A stretch of 64,000 nt of DNA from Mesocentrotus franciscanus (GCA_037976565.1 CP137683.1:1460637-1524636), one strand, 5' to 3'; counted from the first letter of the stretch, positions 1-14,039 are shown. Notes: generated by a model from the sequence alone, not told the origin. Program-made: numbers and translations.

Positions 1-3000
1 TTTTCATCTTAATTGGGCACAAGTACCAGTATGCAGCCATGAAAAGGACAGATTTTTTGTCCAATTTCTACCTGTAACAAATCTGTTTGTTTTGGAATGT
101 GCTGAAAACTTGATATGCTGTGAGATTTTATTGCAAATACCAGGGAAATCCTGAATATTTCAACACCACAACTCAAATATTTACCTTACAGGATACCATA
201 TCTCCCTAGTGCATGAAAAGTACATGCTTTTTAGGTAGTTTCCGATATCAACCTGACAGGCAACATGATTATTATGTTATCTCCTATTATATCTTTCAAG
301 TCTTCACAAGATTTTGTTACATTTCCCAGGGTACGACTGAGCACATTTTTTGCTGAAAAAAACTCAATAGTCCCAGGTTTCCAAAGTTGAAAATTGATCG
401 CAGCACAACAAACCCGCACATCCTTCGATTTAAAAAGACATTTGGCAATTTGCAATTCAGCGAGGGTCCCCAGCTCTTACTCTAAAGACAGTTGAATTCA
501 TGAATTATTCAAGTTTAGAAGAGGCGGCTATGACAGCTTTCGCTTTGAAAGCTCACTCTTCAAGAGAATGGGGCAAACAGATGACTTGGTTTTTATTTGA
601 TGTTGCATGTACGCAGGACTTTTATAGCAAAACAAATAAGGCTGGTCATGAATACTTAATAATACAGCTCAATTAAATTGATAATAACTTACATGTAATA
701 AGACAAATTGTAGGCCTACTGCTGAAATGTGTCCACACTGTTTTGTCAGTACTGCAGATGAGGGCATTGCAATGAATGTAACAGTACGAAACTGAGTGTT
801 TGAAGATTAATTGAGTAAAAATTTGATTGCAGGCCTGCACTAAAACTAAAGACAGGTTAGAATATCCATCATCCAAAGTCCTTTGCAAGCACATACGGTA
901 AAGGTGTTTTAACATTTAATGCAGGGCTAAATACTAACAAGCACCCGGGACATATGGGTAGCCAAAATCCGGCTACGAACCCCCAAAATTTCAAAAAAAT
1001 TACGTAGGGTTAATGCATAGAGACTGTAAAAATTAAATTTGGACCCCCTTCCAAAACATTTAGGGTGGAGCCCTGTATAATGTGATATGTGCTATATAAA
1101 AATTACAAAAACGGAATATCATTACACATATCGGTTCATTGAAAATCGAAAGTATCTGTAGCGGTAGAAACCACAAAAATGTTAATACAACAATGAGACA
1201 ATAGGAAGGACATTCCCACTGTGTCCGGTGTACATTTCCTGAACATTTGTATTCATTCAGTGTTGTGCCAATTCATGTACATGTACCAAGGACTTTACTT
1301 TCATTTTGATAACAGTATTATTTCAAGTTTTCAACTCAAAATTACACAATTATAGATTAATCATCAAATAAACTTATCCTTCCCTTTCAAACCCAAACAT
1401 GACTGACTTTTGTTAACTGAAAACTACACTATTCTTTATTCTTACAAAAGAAATATTGTTATAAATAGGAAGCATTATAATAATCAACCAATATAAGTTT
1501 GTTGCAAAATGAAACTGAAGTGTGACTGTTTCTGTGTATAATATAAAGCTTGTGTGTTGTGGAGAGATAAAGTGAAATTAGCTAGATTAACTAGTTATAT
1601 CCCATGTCAACCATCTCGCCAGACATATTTCCTTCTTTTCCCCCATTCCAAGCCAGGATGTAGCAAATTATGACAATGCCGTCGTCGTCACCTCACAATT
1701 AGAAACGTCACATTCACTGCTAAGCTAAGCTGTGTTTTAAACTTAGCATCATGGACACCATGGACACATTGGTCTTTTCCTGTTAGACATCAAGGACTGT
1801 AGCAAGTCTCTAATTACAGGTAATGCAAATCTTTTACATTGACCTTCTTGCAAGAAAATGTAAATTAGGGCCAAATAAAAAGTTTGTATGGATTGGACAG
1901 TGATCATCGTAGTTCAAACTAATTCATGTAGTTTCTAGGATTACAAAGTAGATAAATTGTAAAGGTACGTGTTCTTAGTTTATTGCTAATTTGAAAAGCC
2001 ATCTTGTTTGGGGCCAGAAGGGTGTTAAATCCTTCAACAGTCACAGATTTAATGACCTTCTGGCTCTGTACATACTGTATAAATTAATCAGGTCAGGGAA
2101 AAAAGTATACAATGAATTGATTGATGATGTGTTACCATTTTGAAATAAAAAGATTTATGAATATTCTGAATTATGCCATTGATCATACTGTAAAATCTTA
2201 ACATTTTTACTTTTCAACCAAATTTAAAAAGTAAAAAAAGTTCTACCGTACTTATGTTTCCATCAAGAGACTGAATGACATCTCAGTCAAAATAGCAACC
2301 AGCAGCACTTAATATATTGATGTAAAATTTGATATTTACACAGAGGATATGTTCTAATAACAGATTGAATTTCACTTAATGTTGTGAAATAGAACAAATA
2401 AACGCCTACTTTCCAACTAAGTATTTGTGGCTCTGATAAGCCTGAAAACGAAAACTGATTCTCAGGGGGAAACTGTTTTTACTAAAGTCTCAAGTTCACA
2501 GTGTGCAATTGCAGAAAAGTACATTGCCACCTACCTACTCTGCCAGAATTCTAATAGAAACAGTTTAATACGATCAGATGGAACTGCAGCAAAACAACAA
2601 AATCCCTCTCAACCCCCTCCCTCCCTCTTATAAAAGTCTAAATTCTCTTTACATCACTCTCACACTCTCTATATTTCTCCCCTCTTCTAAATGTATCACT
2701 ACAGTACAGGCTTGTAAGCTAGATTTTTCCTGGACAGACTGAATATATTCCAAATGTAAAATCCATGCCTTGCTCATATACAGTTGAGTGTACTCAAAAA
2801 TCCTTTCCACATGCTATAAAGGAAAACAGGAAAAATCACAAGCACTAGAGGTGTGAAAATCTCTCCAAGGCCAGCAGTTCCCTGGTTCCCATAGACGGAC
2901 ACAGCATGAAAACTGTGAATAGCCACAACATATGTGCACACAAATGTGATTGATTTTCTCAGCTCTGAACAATTACTATGTACAAGTACAATCATGTTGT

Positions 3001-4665
3001 ATAGTAATGGCCCTAGTATACGAACAAGCAGGAAACCTTTCAAAACATTTCAAATGCATGCACAGATCCATTCAAATACACATCTTTTGAACATTATATT
3101 ACTCCATGAAGCCCTGCAAAATAAGTGCAACGTACGCCACCAAGTAGACAGCAGAAAAACATATAAATATGTAACTTCTGGAAAAACTACACATTTGTTT
3201 GACTCATAAACTTGAACTTACACTGTAGCCAAATGATTTAGCACAACAAACCAATCAATCTCAAACATGCTAGGCCCATGTATTGTCATGAATATTGATG
3301 AAACACGATACATATTAAAGTAAAGGCATTTTGTTTGCTGAGCAAAACACAAAGATCTCCAGCAACAAATCTAAAAACATTTCCATAACAATTTAACAAG
3401 AGTGAAAAGATGTCTTGAGATCATAGACTCCTTGATATGTTGATGTGTTCACACATTACATCCTCTGATGAATAACTATATGCATCAACTAGAAATGATT
3501 CCACATTTCAAAAGATTTCTCCTCTCTGAAAAACCTCCACAAGGATTCTCCAATATTCCATGCTAATAATCATTTCCACATCTCGCTTCTAACATAACAC
3601 ACCTTGAATCAAATTTCACATTGAAAAAAACAGAATCCTGTATCCATAGAACACTGTGCACTGGGCAGACAGACAGCGCTCCTAATGCTACTGATCTCCT
3701 GCAGCACCTAATGTAACAATAACATCCCTACGCTGTCCTATTCTGTAGATGTAGCCAAAGGAGCAGAGAAGAAGAAAAAGAAAATTCCCTTACGGTGCGT
3801 CCGTCAGAATTCGTCACTCCGCTCACTGCGGTGGCTTTCGTTTCTTCTGTGAGAGAGAGAGAGAGAAAGAGAAATGTGGGAGCTCGCAGCCTGCACGCGT
3901 CTCCCCTTTGTCCTGCTAGCCAGGGTTGTCAAATTGGCCAACCGTTGGCGAGATAATCCCCCTTCAATGAATGGCATGGGGTAGGGCTAGTGCTGAGAGT
4001 AAGGAACTTGTGAATGGACAGCCACTCTCCTCTCCCAGTTCAATGTGTGTTACTGTGTGTCCATTGCTGATTATCTGTGTGTATCACACACACAAAAGGA
4101 CCTGACACACTCACTGCAGAAATATGTTGCAGGTTTCATGAGTAGCTTTCAAATTCCTGTAATTACTACATTTTGTAGGTGTTTACTATTTAGTCTAGTC
4201 ATACCTAACCCCAATAGTGGTTGTTGGTTTTATTGAGTAATAGTAATAAGCAAGGATCCAATGGGGAGATTCCACACTGTGGTTAGAATGTTTATGTAGA
4301 GCCACACAGTGAAAGTCCATTAAATACCACAAATGACTGATTTCCAATAAAACAAAGCCCTCCACTGGGTTGTAAAAGCACCAAGCTCAACAAATAATCA
4401 AACCACAACAACAAAAACAAAGGTTTTCATGAAGGACTACAACTAAAAAACATGGCTTCACTTTTTGTTTACATGAAAAACATTGAAAATTCATCACTTT
4501 CAAATAGGAATGAAAAACAGGGATAATTTTTTTTTGGGGGAGATATCATATTTCATGACTTTTTAGGTCAAATTTCTCAGCATTACTGACTGAGAATGGA
4601 AGGGAATGGATAACTTTTAATCTTGCTGCATATATCTTTTACAATCGCAGTTGAATATCATTCAC
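1..4665. other. Non-coding DNA without a recognisable gene
   Basis: AT-rich sequence with only short open frames on both strands, none with a recognisable domain or sequential exon structure. A pyrimidine-rich patch lies near 2590-2690. The only locally distinct part is a CpG-rich patch at about 3790-3910 (listed separately as a possible exon). I see no inverted-repeat-bounded element, RNA gene or long repeat here. Confidence 0.6.
3794..3846 (-). other. Possible 53-nt exon (splice-site-flanked, CpG-rich)
   Basis: On the minus strand a polypyrimidine tract of CT repeats runs into CACAG at 3847-3851, followed by 53 nt and then GTAAGG, a strong donor-like hexamer (plus-strand CCTTAC at 3788-3793). 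The 53 nt hold about seven CpGs, unusual for this CpG-poor surrounding. One frame is open throughout (about 17 codons, reading ETKATAVSGVTNSDGRT) while the other two have stops. This is what a small internal exon would look like. However, no neighbouring exon was identified, the peptide is not recognised, and CT repeats can mimic acceptors by chance. A CpG-rich promoter patch is an alternative. Inference only. Confidence 0.22.
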
Positions 4666-5086
4666 TAAGGGTGCGTTCAATCAACACTTTTTCACCCTAG
4701 AATCACGGTTTTCAAAGACGTTTAGTTTAAAACACGGTTGCGTTCAAGCGATTTTTCATTGGTCGTAAAAATAAACGTGTTTAAAAACACAAACATGAAA
4801 CGCTGAAAAAGATGCGTTTTGTATCATGATTCTGCAAAATCACGGTCGCTAAAATTCGCTTGAACGAACGGAGATCTCAATCATGATTCTATGACGTCAT
4901 TATCTATTATATATATTATCGCTACCTATTTCTATTCTTCCTGGGTGGGCTTGAAATGAGCGAGAATCAGCGTTGATGGAAAAACGCTTGAACAATCTCC
5001 CGCAGTAACCGTGTTTTATATCGGCGTTTTGAATTGTGATTCATGTTTGTGATTCTAGCTTGAAATATCGCTTGAACGCACCCTTA
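4666..5086. mobile_element. Fold-back MITE with TAAGGGTGCGTTCAA termini
   Basis: A 421-bp element bounded by perfect inverted termini: TAAGGGTGCGTTCAA at 4666-4680 and its complement TTGAACGCACCCTTA at 5072-5086. If TA is the duplicated target, the TIR is AGGGTGCGTTCAA. It has no coding capacity. The decamer CGTTCAAGCG or its complement CGCTTGAACG, or a near match, recurs at 4672, 4741, 4857, 4985 and 5069, so the terminal word is repeated inside the element on both strands. Seen directly; assignment to a transposase superfamily is not possible from the sequence alone. Confidence 0.75.
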
Positions 5087-7338
5087 CAACCCCAAAAATG
5101 AGACTAGTTGAAATACTGGCAGTTGGATGAAATACTACTTCTCAATGTCGTAACTGCAAAAAATGCGAAAAGGAACGGGGAAAGACCCCAGAGCCTGCAG
5201 GCAAACAAGACAAATCGAAAGCAAATCAATCAATTTCATTATTTTTCTTGATGAAAAACATTTGTTTGGTAGGTCGATTAGATTTTGATATTGATAAAGG
5301 AGTATGAGTCATGAATTTCCCCACAGAGGAAACACACACATATATATGTATAGTGGGGATCCCTGGAGATGGGGGAGATGGGGGAGGTGGGGGAGGGGGA
5401 CACTGTCTGCAACCTTGTAAACTTCTCTTTTACAATGTCAGAACAAATCCAGATATTGAGTACTGGCTCCCGACTGTGTTAAAATGACACCAGAAACTAG
5501 GCAGCTAGTCTGCGGGGAAAATGGATACAAAACTTGCCAGAATTGGATCGAATTGGATCGAATTGAATGCACAAATTGAATCATACATTCTAAAATGAAA
5601 TAATTTCTCAAGCCATATTTTGGCATTAGTCATGTTGTTATTTCCTTGACACAATCTTGATGATTTGACAGACCCTCTACAGACCCTAGCTCGTTGCTCA
5701 ACTTGTTCAGGTTTTACGGTTACCTGCGAAGGAAGAAGAACAGTCTCATGTTCCAAGAATGCAAGTTCTCTATTATTTTGTCTCACAGCTATGATTTAAT
5801 TTAGATCTTATAACGCCTTGAACATTTAATTTAAATCCTGCCAGGATGCAAGACCAGAGAGGTGAAAGTTGAGAAGTTCTGAGACTCTTTTTGAGCTTTT
5901 TACACCATCTTACTCTTAGTGTTTCAGTTTTCTGAAGCGATGAAGTAAAATACAAAACAAAACAGATTTGTACAAATGTGTGTGGGCTTCGTGTAAGTCA
6001 AAGAATATCATTCAGAAAGAAAAAAAAATCCCTTTAACAACAGCTACTGGAACATGCTACACATTGTAAGACATAAAAAAACCTCTTTTTTAGATTATTT
6101 TTCTTGTACTGTTTCAACAATGTATGGAAGGATGAATCGAAATGAAAAAAAAAGGGCAACAGAGTATCAAGATCTCTGGTAGATGTACAAGGTTCATTAT
6201 GAAAATACAAAGAAATTATTCCATGATTAAAAATTGAAAATCAATATTCATGTATCAGGTAGAGGACCTAAATTGCATCTGATATCATATTCTCATGTGA
6301 GATGATAAGCTGTAATATAAATAAACAGTACAAAGAAGCAGCGAGGCAGGTGCTGATTACTCTGTAAAATCTCTTACACAATACCATTCCATTGTATCAC
6401 GTAAGTTAGCTAAGAATTGCTTTACATGAATATTTAATGACCAGAATCAAGCAGCTGCCGGCTTTGTTCTGGGCGTGAAATTGCTTCCATTGCTTCCGCT
6501 ATTGTAATATTCTCTTTCACTGTGTTTTGTTTGAGTTACCTTGAGTAGTCGGGGAGTGACCTAGTATCTCTTGTTTGCCAAAACAATGCCAATATTACTC
6601 AATTACAAATGTCATATGCTGTGTCTCGTCACCTGATGCAAGCACGCTGGAGCTAAAACAAACAGCAACTAAATTAAAGGCACTATTTTTGCATTGTAGA
6701 TTTCGGTGCTGCGATGCGTTGAAATGTAGCCAACAATTACTTTTAGGTATTCAGTTTCAAGATATGTTATTTTGTAAATAAGTATTTAATGAACTCTCAA
6801 AAAGTTATAAATGTAAATACATAACTACTATACTTTATCAGCCAACATACTAATAAAACTGTTGTAAGTATTGGTGAATCGCAATTACCTGTAGGCCTAC
6901 ATGTACATGACTGATACTTTTTAGTTCAGATATAACACAGGGCTAGACACTATTTAATATTTTGCACAAACAACAAAAATATAAGACTGCGTGAACTGTG
7001 ATGCACATCCTTTAAAGTACTGGTTACTGAACTAAAGCATTTTCTTTTTCAATGCAAAATTTCAAAGAAAATTGAACTCCATGTACCAAGGGGCGCTAAT
7101 CATCACCCCTTCACTTCTCAATCTCAGATGAGGTATGAATGAGGGCAGGGCAGGGCATGGGGTCATGGTCAACACAGCATGGAACAATCCTCGCTTCTTT
7201 AGAACAAAAAATGACCCCTGATGTTTATTATGGGGGGAAATATCTAGCAAATGGGTGATAATTATATACCCAGGCCACAAAATTCTTGAGAAATTCATCA
7301 ATTTCACCTTTTGACCTCATTTGAACCCTTCATAAATA
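5087..7338. other. Non-coding DNA, no gene seen
   Basis: AT-rich DNA with short frames only. It contains the G-rich tract at 5371-5399 and a short imperfect repeat of the word GAATTGGATC near 5540-5565. Nothing else is supported. Confidence 0.6.
5371..5399 (+). other. G-quadruplex candidate (four G5 tracts)
   Basis: Four runs of five G lie at 5371-5375, 5380-5384, 5389-5393 and 5395-5399, with loops of 4, 4 and 1 nt. This satisfies the usual G3+N1-7 quadruplex rule with room to spare. It sits in a patch of plus-strand G-richness (GGGGAT at 5355, then GGGGGAGATG repeats). Folding in vivo is inference. Confidence 0.7.
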
Positions 7339-8648
7339 CAGGGATGCCAACCTTTCAGAGCACAAATCAGTAATCATAAGGCTAAAAATCAGTAATTTGG
7401 AGACAAAATCAGTAATTTTCTGCGCGACGCAAATTTTTCTGCACGCTGGCAAGCGCAGCTCCCGCAGGCAAGCGATAGCACAAGTTAAATAAAAGTAACA
7501 TACCTGTTCATTAGTTGGTGTTACATGTGCATGTAACTCCATATTGAAAGTATTCTACTGAAAGACTGGATGAACTCATGACAAAATGTCTTGATATGTT
7601 ACTATAGTCTTTGCAGCCCTTGCACGTTCATAAGTTGGTGTCAACTCCATATTGAAAGTGTCCTGTTGAAAGCAAGCCTTAGATTAAGCAGCCAGGAGCA
7701 AGGGCAATTTATTTTAAAGTTGCCCCTTGCTCACGGGATTTACCAGAGCAAGGGGCAATTTCTTAAGAACAAGGGGCAATTTTCCAAAAACAGATAATCA
7801 TAATGACAACCAATTAAATAAGTTAAATAAGTTCAAAGATACAATGTTAATTTCATGATGGCTTTAATGCGAATAGATCTACGATCAATTTAATAACTTT
7901 TTTAATCTAGACTAAGTTAATGTGATCAACAGGAAAGATTGATTAAGAACATCAACTTGCACATTAAACAGTATTTTAAAGTAACTAAAATTAATGATGA
8001 GCAAATGAATAAATAAATCGTCAATTTCACGAACATCGAAAGTCAAAAGGACTTGGCAACTCTACTCCCAAATCGAAATCGCACCTCACACACAAACCTT
8101 CCGCCACACTCGGCAGAACATGAACGGTCTGTTAGTGTTACGGGACTCGAATGCTTCGCGGTGGGAAGCTGGCCGGCTAGCTTTTGCCAAAACAACGCTA
8201 GGTCGGCTGCTGGCAAAATGAAAGTAACTACGATCGAGAACATCGTAGGTGTTCTTAACTTGTCAATAAGAGAATTCTAAATTCTATTTGAGATGAAATA
8301 ATAAACTAGACCTACAAACAAACCTTGACAGATCTCTAAAGACTATTTGAATGCTTGTTTATTTCTCCATTTGACGATTTGTTTTCTTGATCCTTCGAAA
8401 CATTTGTACGTACGTACGTGCGTGCGCCACAGCACCATCTAGCTATTATATATCTAGCGATCGCGCATGAACGCACGCACGCGTGCGCTAGCCTATAGTA
8501 ACAACAGGCGCATTTTCACTTCAAGTGCTAATTTTGAAAATCGGCAAAATCGGCAAAATCCGGGATTTATGGTATGAAAATCGTACCGCCCGTAATCGGC
8601 CGATTTCCCGTAGAAATTACGGGAAATCCGTACTAGTTGGCATCTCTG
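7339..8648. mobile_element. Non-autonomous hAT-like DNA transposon (about 1.3 kb)
   Basis: The ends are CAGGGATGCCAAC at 7339-7351 and, reverse-complemented, CAGAGATGCCAAC from 8636-8648: a 13-bp TIR with one mismatch. CAGGG-type termini are typical of hAT elements. The hexamer TAAATA directly abuts both ends (7333-7338 and 8649-8654), consistent with a 6-bp target duplication, although AT-rich hexamers can match by chance and many hATs make 8 bp. No transposase is visible. The interior includes a CpG-rich block (about 8045-8240), a (CGTA)n/(GC)n-rich block (8405-8495) and short repeats of AAATCAGTAAT and AATCGGC near the two ends. Overlapping open frames of about 70 codons on both strands at 8043-8280 show no known domain. 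Confidence 0.6.
7696..7732. repeat. Hairpin GAGCAAGGGCAA / TTGCCCCTTGCTC
   Basis: A 12-13-bp inverted repeat (one bulged base) with a short A/T loop, followed by two further direct copies of GCAAGGGGCAATTT-like sequence ending about 7784. It lies inside the hAT-like element and is probably one of its internal repeats. Confidence 0.65.
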
Positions 8649-11600
8649 TAAATATGGGTCATAAATTGGCAGGACATTGATTTTCATGAGTTCATTATTG
8701 ATTTCTAATAATTTTCCAATGACATCTACATTTTTACTTTCTAATGAATTCATCACAAATAAATGAATAAATAATGCACATGATTAATCCTAATCATGGA
8801 TCATGTAATGAAAATTGATTGTCTATGACATTCAATGTCATATCTGGTCATAATAATGTGGAGCTCATCATTGAAATACATGAAATTGGAACTTGGAAGG
8901 TTTAAACAACACACACACACACAAAAAAGTTTGTAAAAGAATTCACGTTTCGGCATATTGGTTTGAAAATGCCCAACACAAAGAAGGAATTGAGGGTACA
9001 GGCTTACTATTAACAAGCTAGAGAAATGTTATGTCCTACTCAGGTTACATTTTACAGCTATGTTAACCATGAAGTAGGCAACACATTATATAAGAAAGGA
9101 GCATAAAATTGCTGATAAATGCTGGTTGTAAGAACTCTCTAAGCTCCTTGGTGCAACACTTAATAATACCTGCATGTTTATCCTCACATACCATAAGGAT
9201 AATTAATATTCACCCAGTATTTATATTAGCTGACACAGGTTTATAAAAGCACTACCACATTGATCTAATTCCTTTATCTCCATGTCATAAACATGCAGCA
9301 GGTGAAACTAACAAGAGTAAATAGACATTGTAAATTACCTGACATCTTCTCTACACACCTGCTTGATAAACAAACATCAGTAATACCTTATCACATGTCA
9401 GAGCAATTAGAGAACAACCTTCAAAATATACCACGCTTGATCTGACAATATTTGCTCACTTCTTTGATAATAAAACAAACTTCTTGTTCTAGTAGTTCTT
9501 GTAGAACAAAGTTCTTGTTTGATAAGTGTGCGGTTGATTTCTGACTTGATGTCCACAATCCAAATGTAAATCTTGATGTATACAGCCTTGTTCACTTACT
9601 GAACTGAACCTTTGAAAGTTAGAATTAACAGAACACCGAAGTCACTGTTTAGGAAAATATTTTCTGTCCATCGATGTGTGTGACAATTACTTTGGACAGC
9701 AATTTATGTCCCTCTCCCCCTAAAAAAATCATTTTCCCTTTCTACTGAATACTAAATTCTTATCAACCTTTTCTTCCTTTTTTCCTGCCACATTTCATCC
9801 TTTTTCTGCTTTACCCAGTACTTTGTTCTTGCTTTCTTCCTAATTCCATTTCTTTCTTTCCTTCACAAAACTGAATACCTCTTCGCCGTATGAGACAGAT
9901 GTGTACATGTACATGTATATTGTCCATGAAAACTGGAAAAGTAAGGTGTACATGTATTTATTTGAACTATACAAATGAATGATAAAACAGAATAGAAGAA
10001 CAATTTGTATATCTTAATTATTTTTTGTGAGCTAATTCAGAGAGCTCTTAGTTTTAACAAATTTTACAAAAATAATAACCCACAAAAAAAAAATACAGAG
10101 GACGTCCCTTCCAGGATATATGAGAACGCAGGCAAATATTGACCCTTCAAGTCATGGGTTGACAGTACAAATTAGGTGGCTGTGAGATGACTTGTGTTTG
10201 CCCAAGCTCGTAATTCTCTGTGACAACAATAGACGTGGTCTGATAAATGGTTCTTTGTCCTATTCATCTTTCATTTATTCTTCCGTTTCTGATATGATTC
10301 GCCGGTCTTTTATATTAGGAGATATTTGGGGCAAAATGATTTCATGATTAGCCTCAGGGCTCGAGCCTTTGTCCCTTCTATATGAGAGGGGGATTGAGTA
10401 TATAATGTGGTATGCCGCACTGGTAAAATTATGCAAATGATTATATTTATTTCTGTATATTTCCTAAATTCCTTCTATACATTTCCTTTCAGTACGATTG
10501 CATTAGTATTACTGGGTCATGACGTCATAAAATATACCCCGGCTTCTTTATTCAATGAAGGTTAACTGCTCACTTATTGCTCAGGATTCTTAGAGATGGA
10601 GAGAATTCTAGGCCATGCTTGAATGACTAATATACAACAAATGTTTTTATCTTCTGAGAAATTTATCTTTTTAACTTCTAAGATATAATAAGTAGTTTAT
10701 CTTTAAAATACAATTAATTCTGCAAAGATAAGAACGTTAGACCTTATCAAAACACCCACGAAATCCCCAAATCCTTTCTTTATCCAGTCATGGAATAAAA
10801 ACGTCAGAGTAAATTTGTCAAAGACGATTAGTGGACTGGCCTTATATGATTCTTTGCTTTCATGTTAATCCAACATGAAACTCTGGGATGAAAACCACTT
10901 CAAAAGCAAAGTAAAGGTAGTAAAACTGTATACTACTTGAATGAAAGGAATGTGTACAATGCCTACACTGGAATATTCAAGACAACTTTAAAAACAACCT
11001 TGTTTCTTTCAACTTCTCTTATTTTTTGTGGTTAAAAACCAAATTTTCACCATCCACTTCAAGATGTTATGATAAGAAATTCACACACTGCCATCACTCA
11101 CTAACTCCTTTTAAGAAAATTTCAATTTTGTTCTCTCTCACTCTTTCCTTCCTCTGTTAATTCCATCACTTCTTTCTGCTTTCCTCTCTGGGCGTGTTTG
11201 CATTGAAAGTAAAACAGAGTTAGCATCACTCCTTCGCAAGTTACAAACCTAGCAATGATTTTGTTTCTTTCTATTAGTCCAACTTGGTCTGGGCAGCTAT
11301 GATATCATGACTGCGAGCGAATTAAGAGAAGAATATCTTTTACAATAATCAACAATGGAAAGCCCAGTATTAATTATCTAAAAGAGAATCAATAAACATG
11401 ATACAAGTATAAAGTAAACTAAGAGCAAAGAAGCTTTACATCATGTACTTACATGTACTATATAAAACATTAGTATCAGTAAAAACTGTTAAGTGCTGTG
11501 TACTGCATGTACATACAGTACCATGGCACATAAAAAAGTAAATGCAAGAAATTGTTACCAATTATTAAAATGCCAAAGACTAAATTTTAAATATTATCCT

Positions 11601-12099
11601 ATGAGATTTTCCATGTTCATTTGCCCAAAAAGGTGCACTAGAAACCAAAGAAATCAAACTTATCTGTTAATTGCAACAAAATTATACATTTTCTTGAAAC
11701 TTGTATAACTCAGGGTAAAGGGAATGCAACAACTTTAAAGCTAAACTTTAAATTTCAAATAAATCAGAAGTACATGTAGGCTAGAATTTGATAACTTTGA
11801 AATGTATAAACACACCCTTCATGACAAACAACTTAAGAGGCCCAGATGTAAGAAGCCACGATAGGAAATTCTATTCGGAAGTGAAAGTTGAAATAAACTC
11901 ACAAAATGTCATACAAGGTCCTCCCAAACTGAGTTTCGATTGCACTAAGTATTTTATCTCACCTTCTCTCCTTCTCCTCAGCTACGTTTTTTTTGGAAGT
12001 AATATAAACCTACTCCCGATTTGAATCTGAGTAAACACAACTCAACTGCACTATTTCATTTATTTCAACTTCTCACTTACTCCATCCCCCCCTCCCTCC

Positions 12100-12131
<32 letters not shown>

Positions 12132-14039
12132 TCCACCCCTCCCCATTTCTTTTCTTCTTTTTTTACTCTAGAACATTCTCAAAGTAATTTCAACTTTCCA
12201 ACTTCCTTCTGAAGAAGAAAATGTTCCCACAGTATTGGGTACTAGGATATAATGTCATTTCTGGTGGGCGTCTCCTAATTTCAATACCAAAATAGTTTCC
12301 ATTGCTCGTCTAGGCTATGTTCATTCCTCATCCCTGACAGTTGAACATGATTTATTTCATAAAAGTAGGGAATATCAAAGGTGATTCTGTACTACATTAA
12401 ATAATTACATACTACATTTGAATATCTTATAAAGCAGATTAATATCTTTTATTTCTTTCATGAGAGAATATTAGACATGTTGTCTACCGGTATGTTGTCT
12501 ATAAATGAATATGAAATCTATATACTTGAGAAAACAGATCAAATCACCAAGCTCAGCTCAGCTCAGCTTCAGCATACAATATGTTTCTCTGCACAAAGTG
12601 ATTTTGAAAACTGTCATTTCCAAAATAAAACTGTAAACTATTTAATCCTATTATCTCTATCGTAATCTCATGAAGCCAATCTAGGCACTCATATAAATAA
12701 ACCATTGCAATCATAACTTGCATGATTGTATGAGACTGTACCTTTAACAAACACAAATTTTCCCATGGATATTCTTGCCTGATTGTAATGGACAATAAAA
12801 GTTACATCCCTAGTGTCAAGAACACTTACTTTCTATCATAAAACATGTCTGGCAGTCCCTAAACAACAACAGCATCTTGTTTGACCTAATAGTCTCCTAA
12901 TCCCAGGCTATTATAGCTTATCATCCTACTGAATGACATATACCAGGGGTGTTTAATGGGGCAAGGGCCTGGGAACAAAGACTTGAGACTGACCAGCTCA
13001 TCACTTGTAAATGAGTCATTATCATGGCACTGGCCAAGTCATTTGTAGACTGGAACATCAAAGAGAAAATGAGTAAATGATGATTGCTATGATGATGGAG
13101 AGAGAAGCCATATGGTGAAGATGCATGGAAAAACTGTAAGAAGCTACATGGGTTGCATTCACATATGAACATTAAACTGACACTAGCAGACATTTTCACC
13201 AAGAAGTTTATTGGCTCATTTCTTCTGATGCACTACCCTTCCCTTTGTATGTCTTTATATAAAAAGCCCAAACAATATAAGAAGAACAAAAGTATTCAAT
13301 TTCAACCTTTAGTTCAAGAAGAAAACGATCAAATGGCCGAGTATAGTGTGAGCCTAAGGCTGTATGTGAACAGGCATACCTACAGAGCACAGTTTGCAAT
13401 TCATGAACATTTGAACATTTACAACTGTGATAACATGGTTTTGTTGCCTTACATTCACAGATGTACATTAGCATTTATTGGAGGTTTAATGCAAGATGTA
13501 AACAGGGCTTATGCAGAGGAAAAGGGACTCTCACAGTCTAGTGTGAAACTGACACATAAGGGTAATGGCATTCGCACTGGGGCAATTATATTCCAGTTGA
13601 GTTCTGTATTAGTATGAACTAGATCCATAACAAAAGACTTAGGCAAGGTGGTAGATATTCACATTGACACAGACAATGTAAATCATTAACTAGAACATTA
13701 TGAATATTGCATTAATAATAATAACTGTGAAGAATGAGTATGACATTCATTTTACACTAGACAGCAGTAGTGTGATAATAATGCATTAATGCAGATGCTA
13801 ACGTGTATTAAATCAAATGTGTTTTCCTTTCCTAGTATACTGTAAATTGATAGAAGAACTCTATGGCATGCAGTACTGTTGGAGAAACATTTCCACGAAG
13901 GAACAAGGTCTGCGATCAATAAATAAATGTACCTCACAATGGAACGTAGACATTCATTTCTACTTGTGAGGAAGCGACGACATAGAAAACAGAAATCCGT
14001 ATTTGTCTAATGTTCTAATTACATCCTTTCATAATAAAA
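8649..14039. other. Non-coding DNA, no gene seen
   Basis: Long AT-rich stretch. It contains simple repeats only: (CA)n at about 8908-8922, pyrimidine-rich DNA at 9760-9860 and 12080-12170 including (CT)n at 12100-12123, and GCTCA repeats at 12551-12567. A 154-codon open frame at 13153-13617 is the longest non-transposon frame in the window, but it has no recognisable domain, signal or homologue that I know, so it is not called a gene. Confidence 0.55.
12100..12123 (+). repeat. (CT)n microsatellite
   Basis: About twelve CT dinucleotides inside a longer pyrimidine tract (about 12085-12170). Confidence 0.9.

Noticed and set aside
13153..13617. 154-codon open frame on the plus strand
   Set aside because: Longest frame outside transposons, but no known domain, no splice or promoter context that I can support, an opposing 88-codon frame overlaps it, and AT-rich sequence of this size can yield such a frame by chance.
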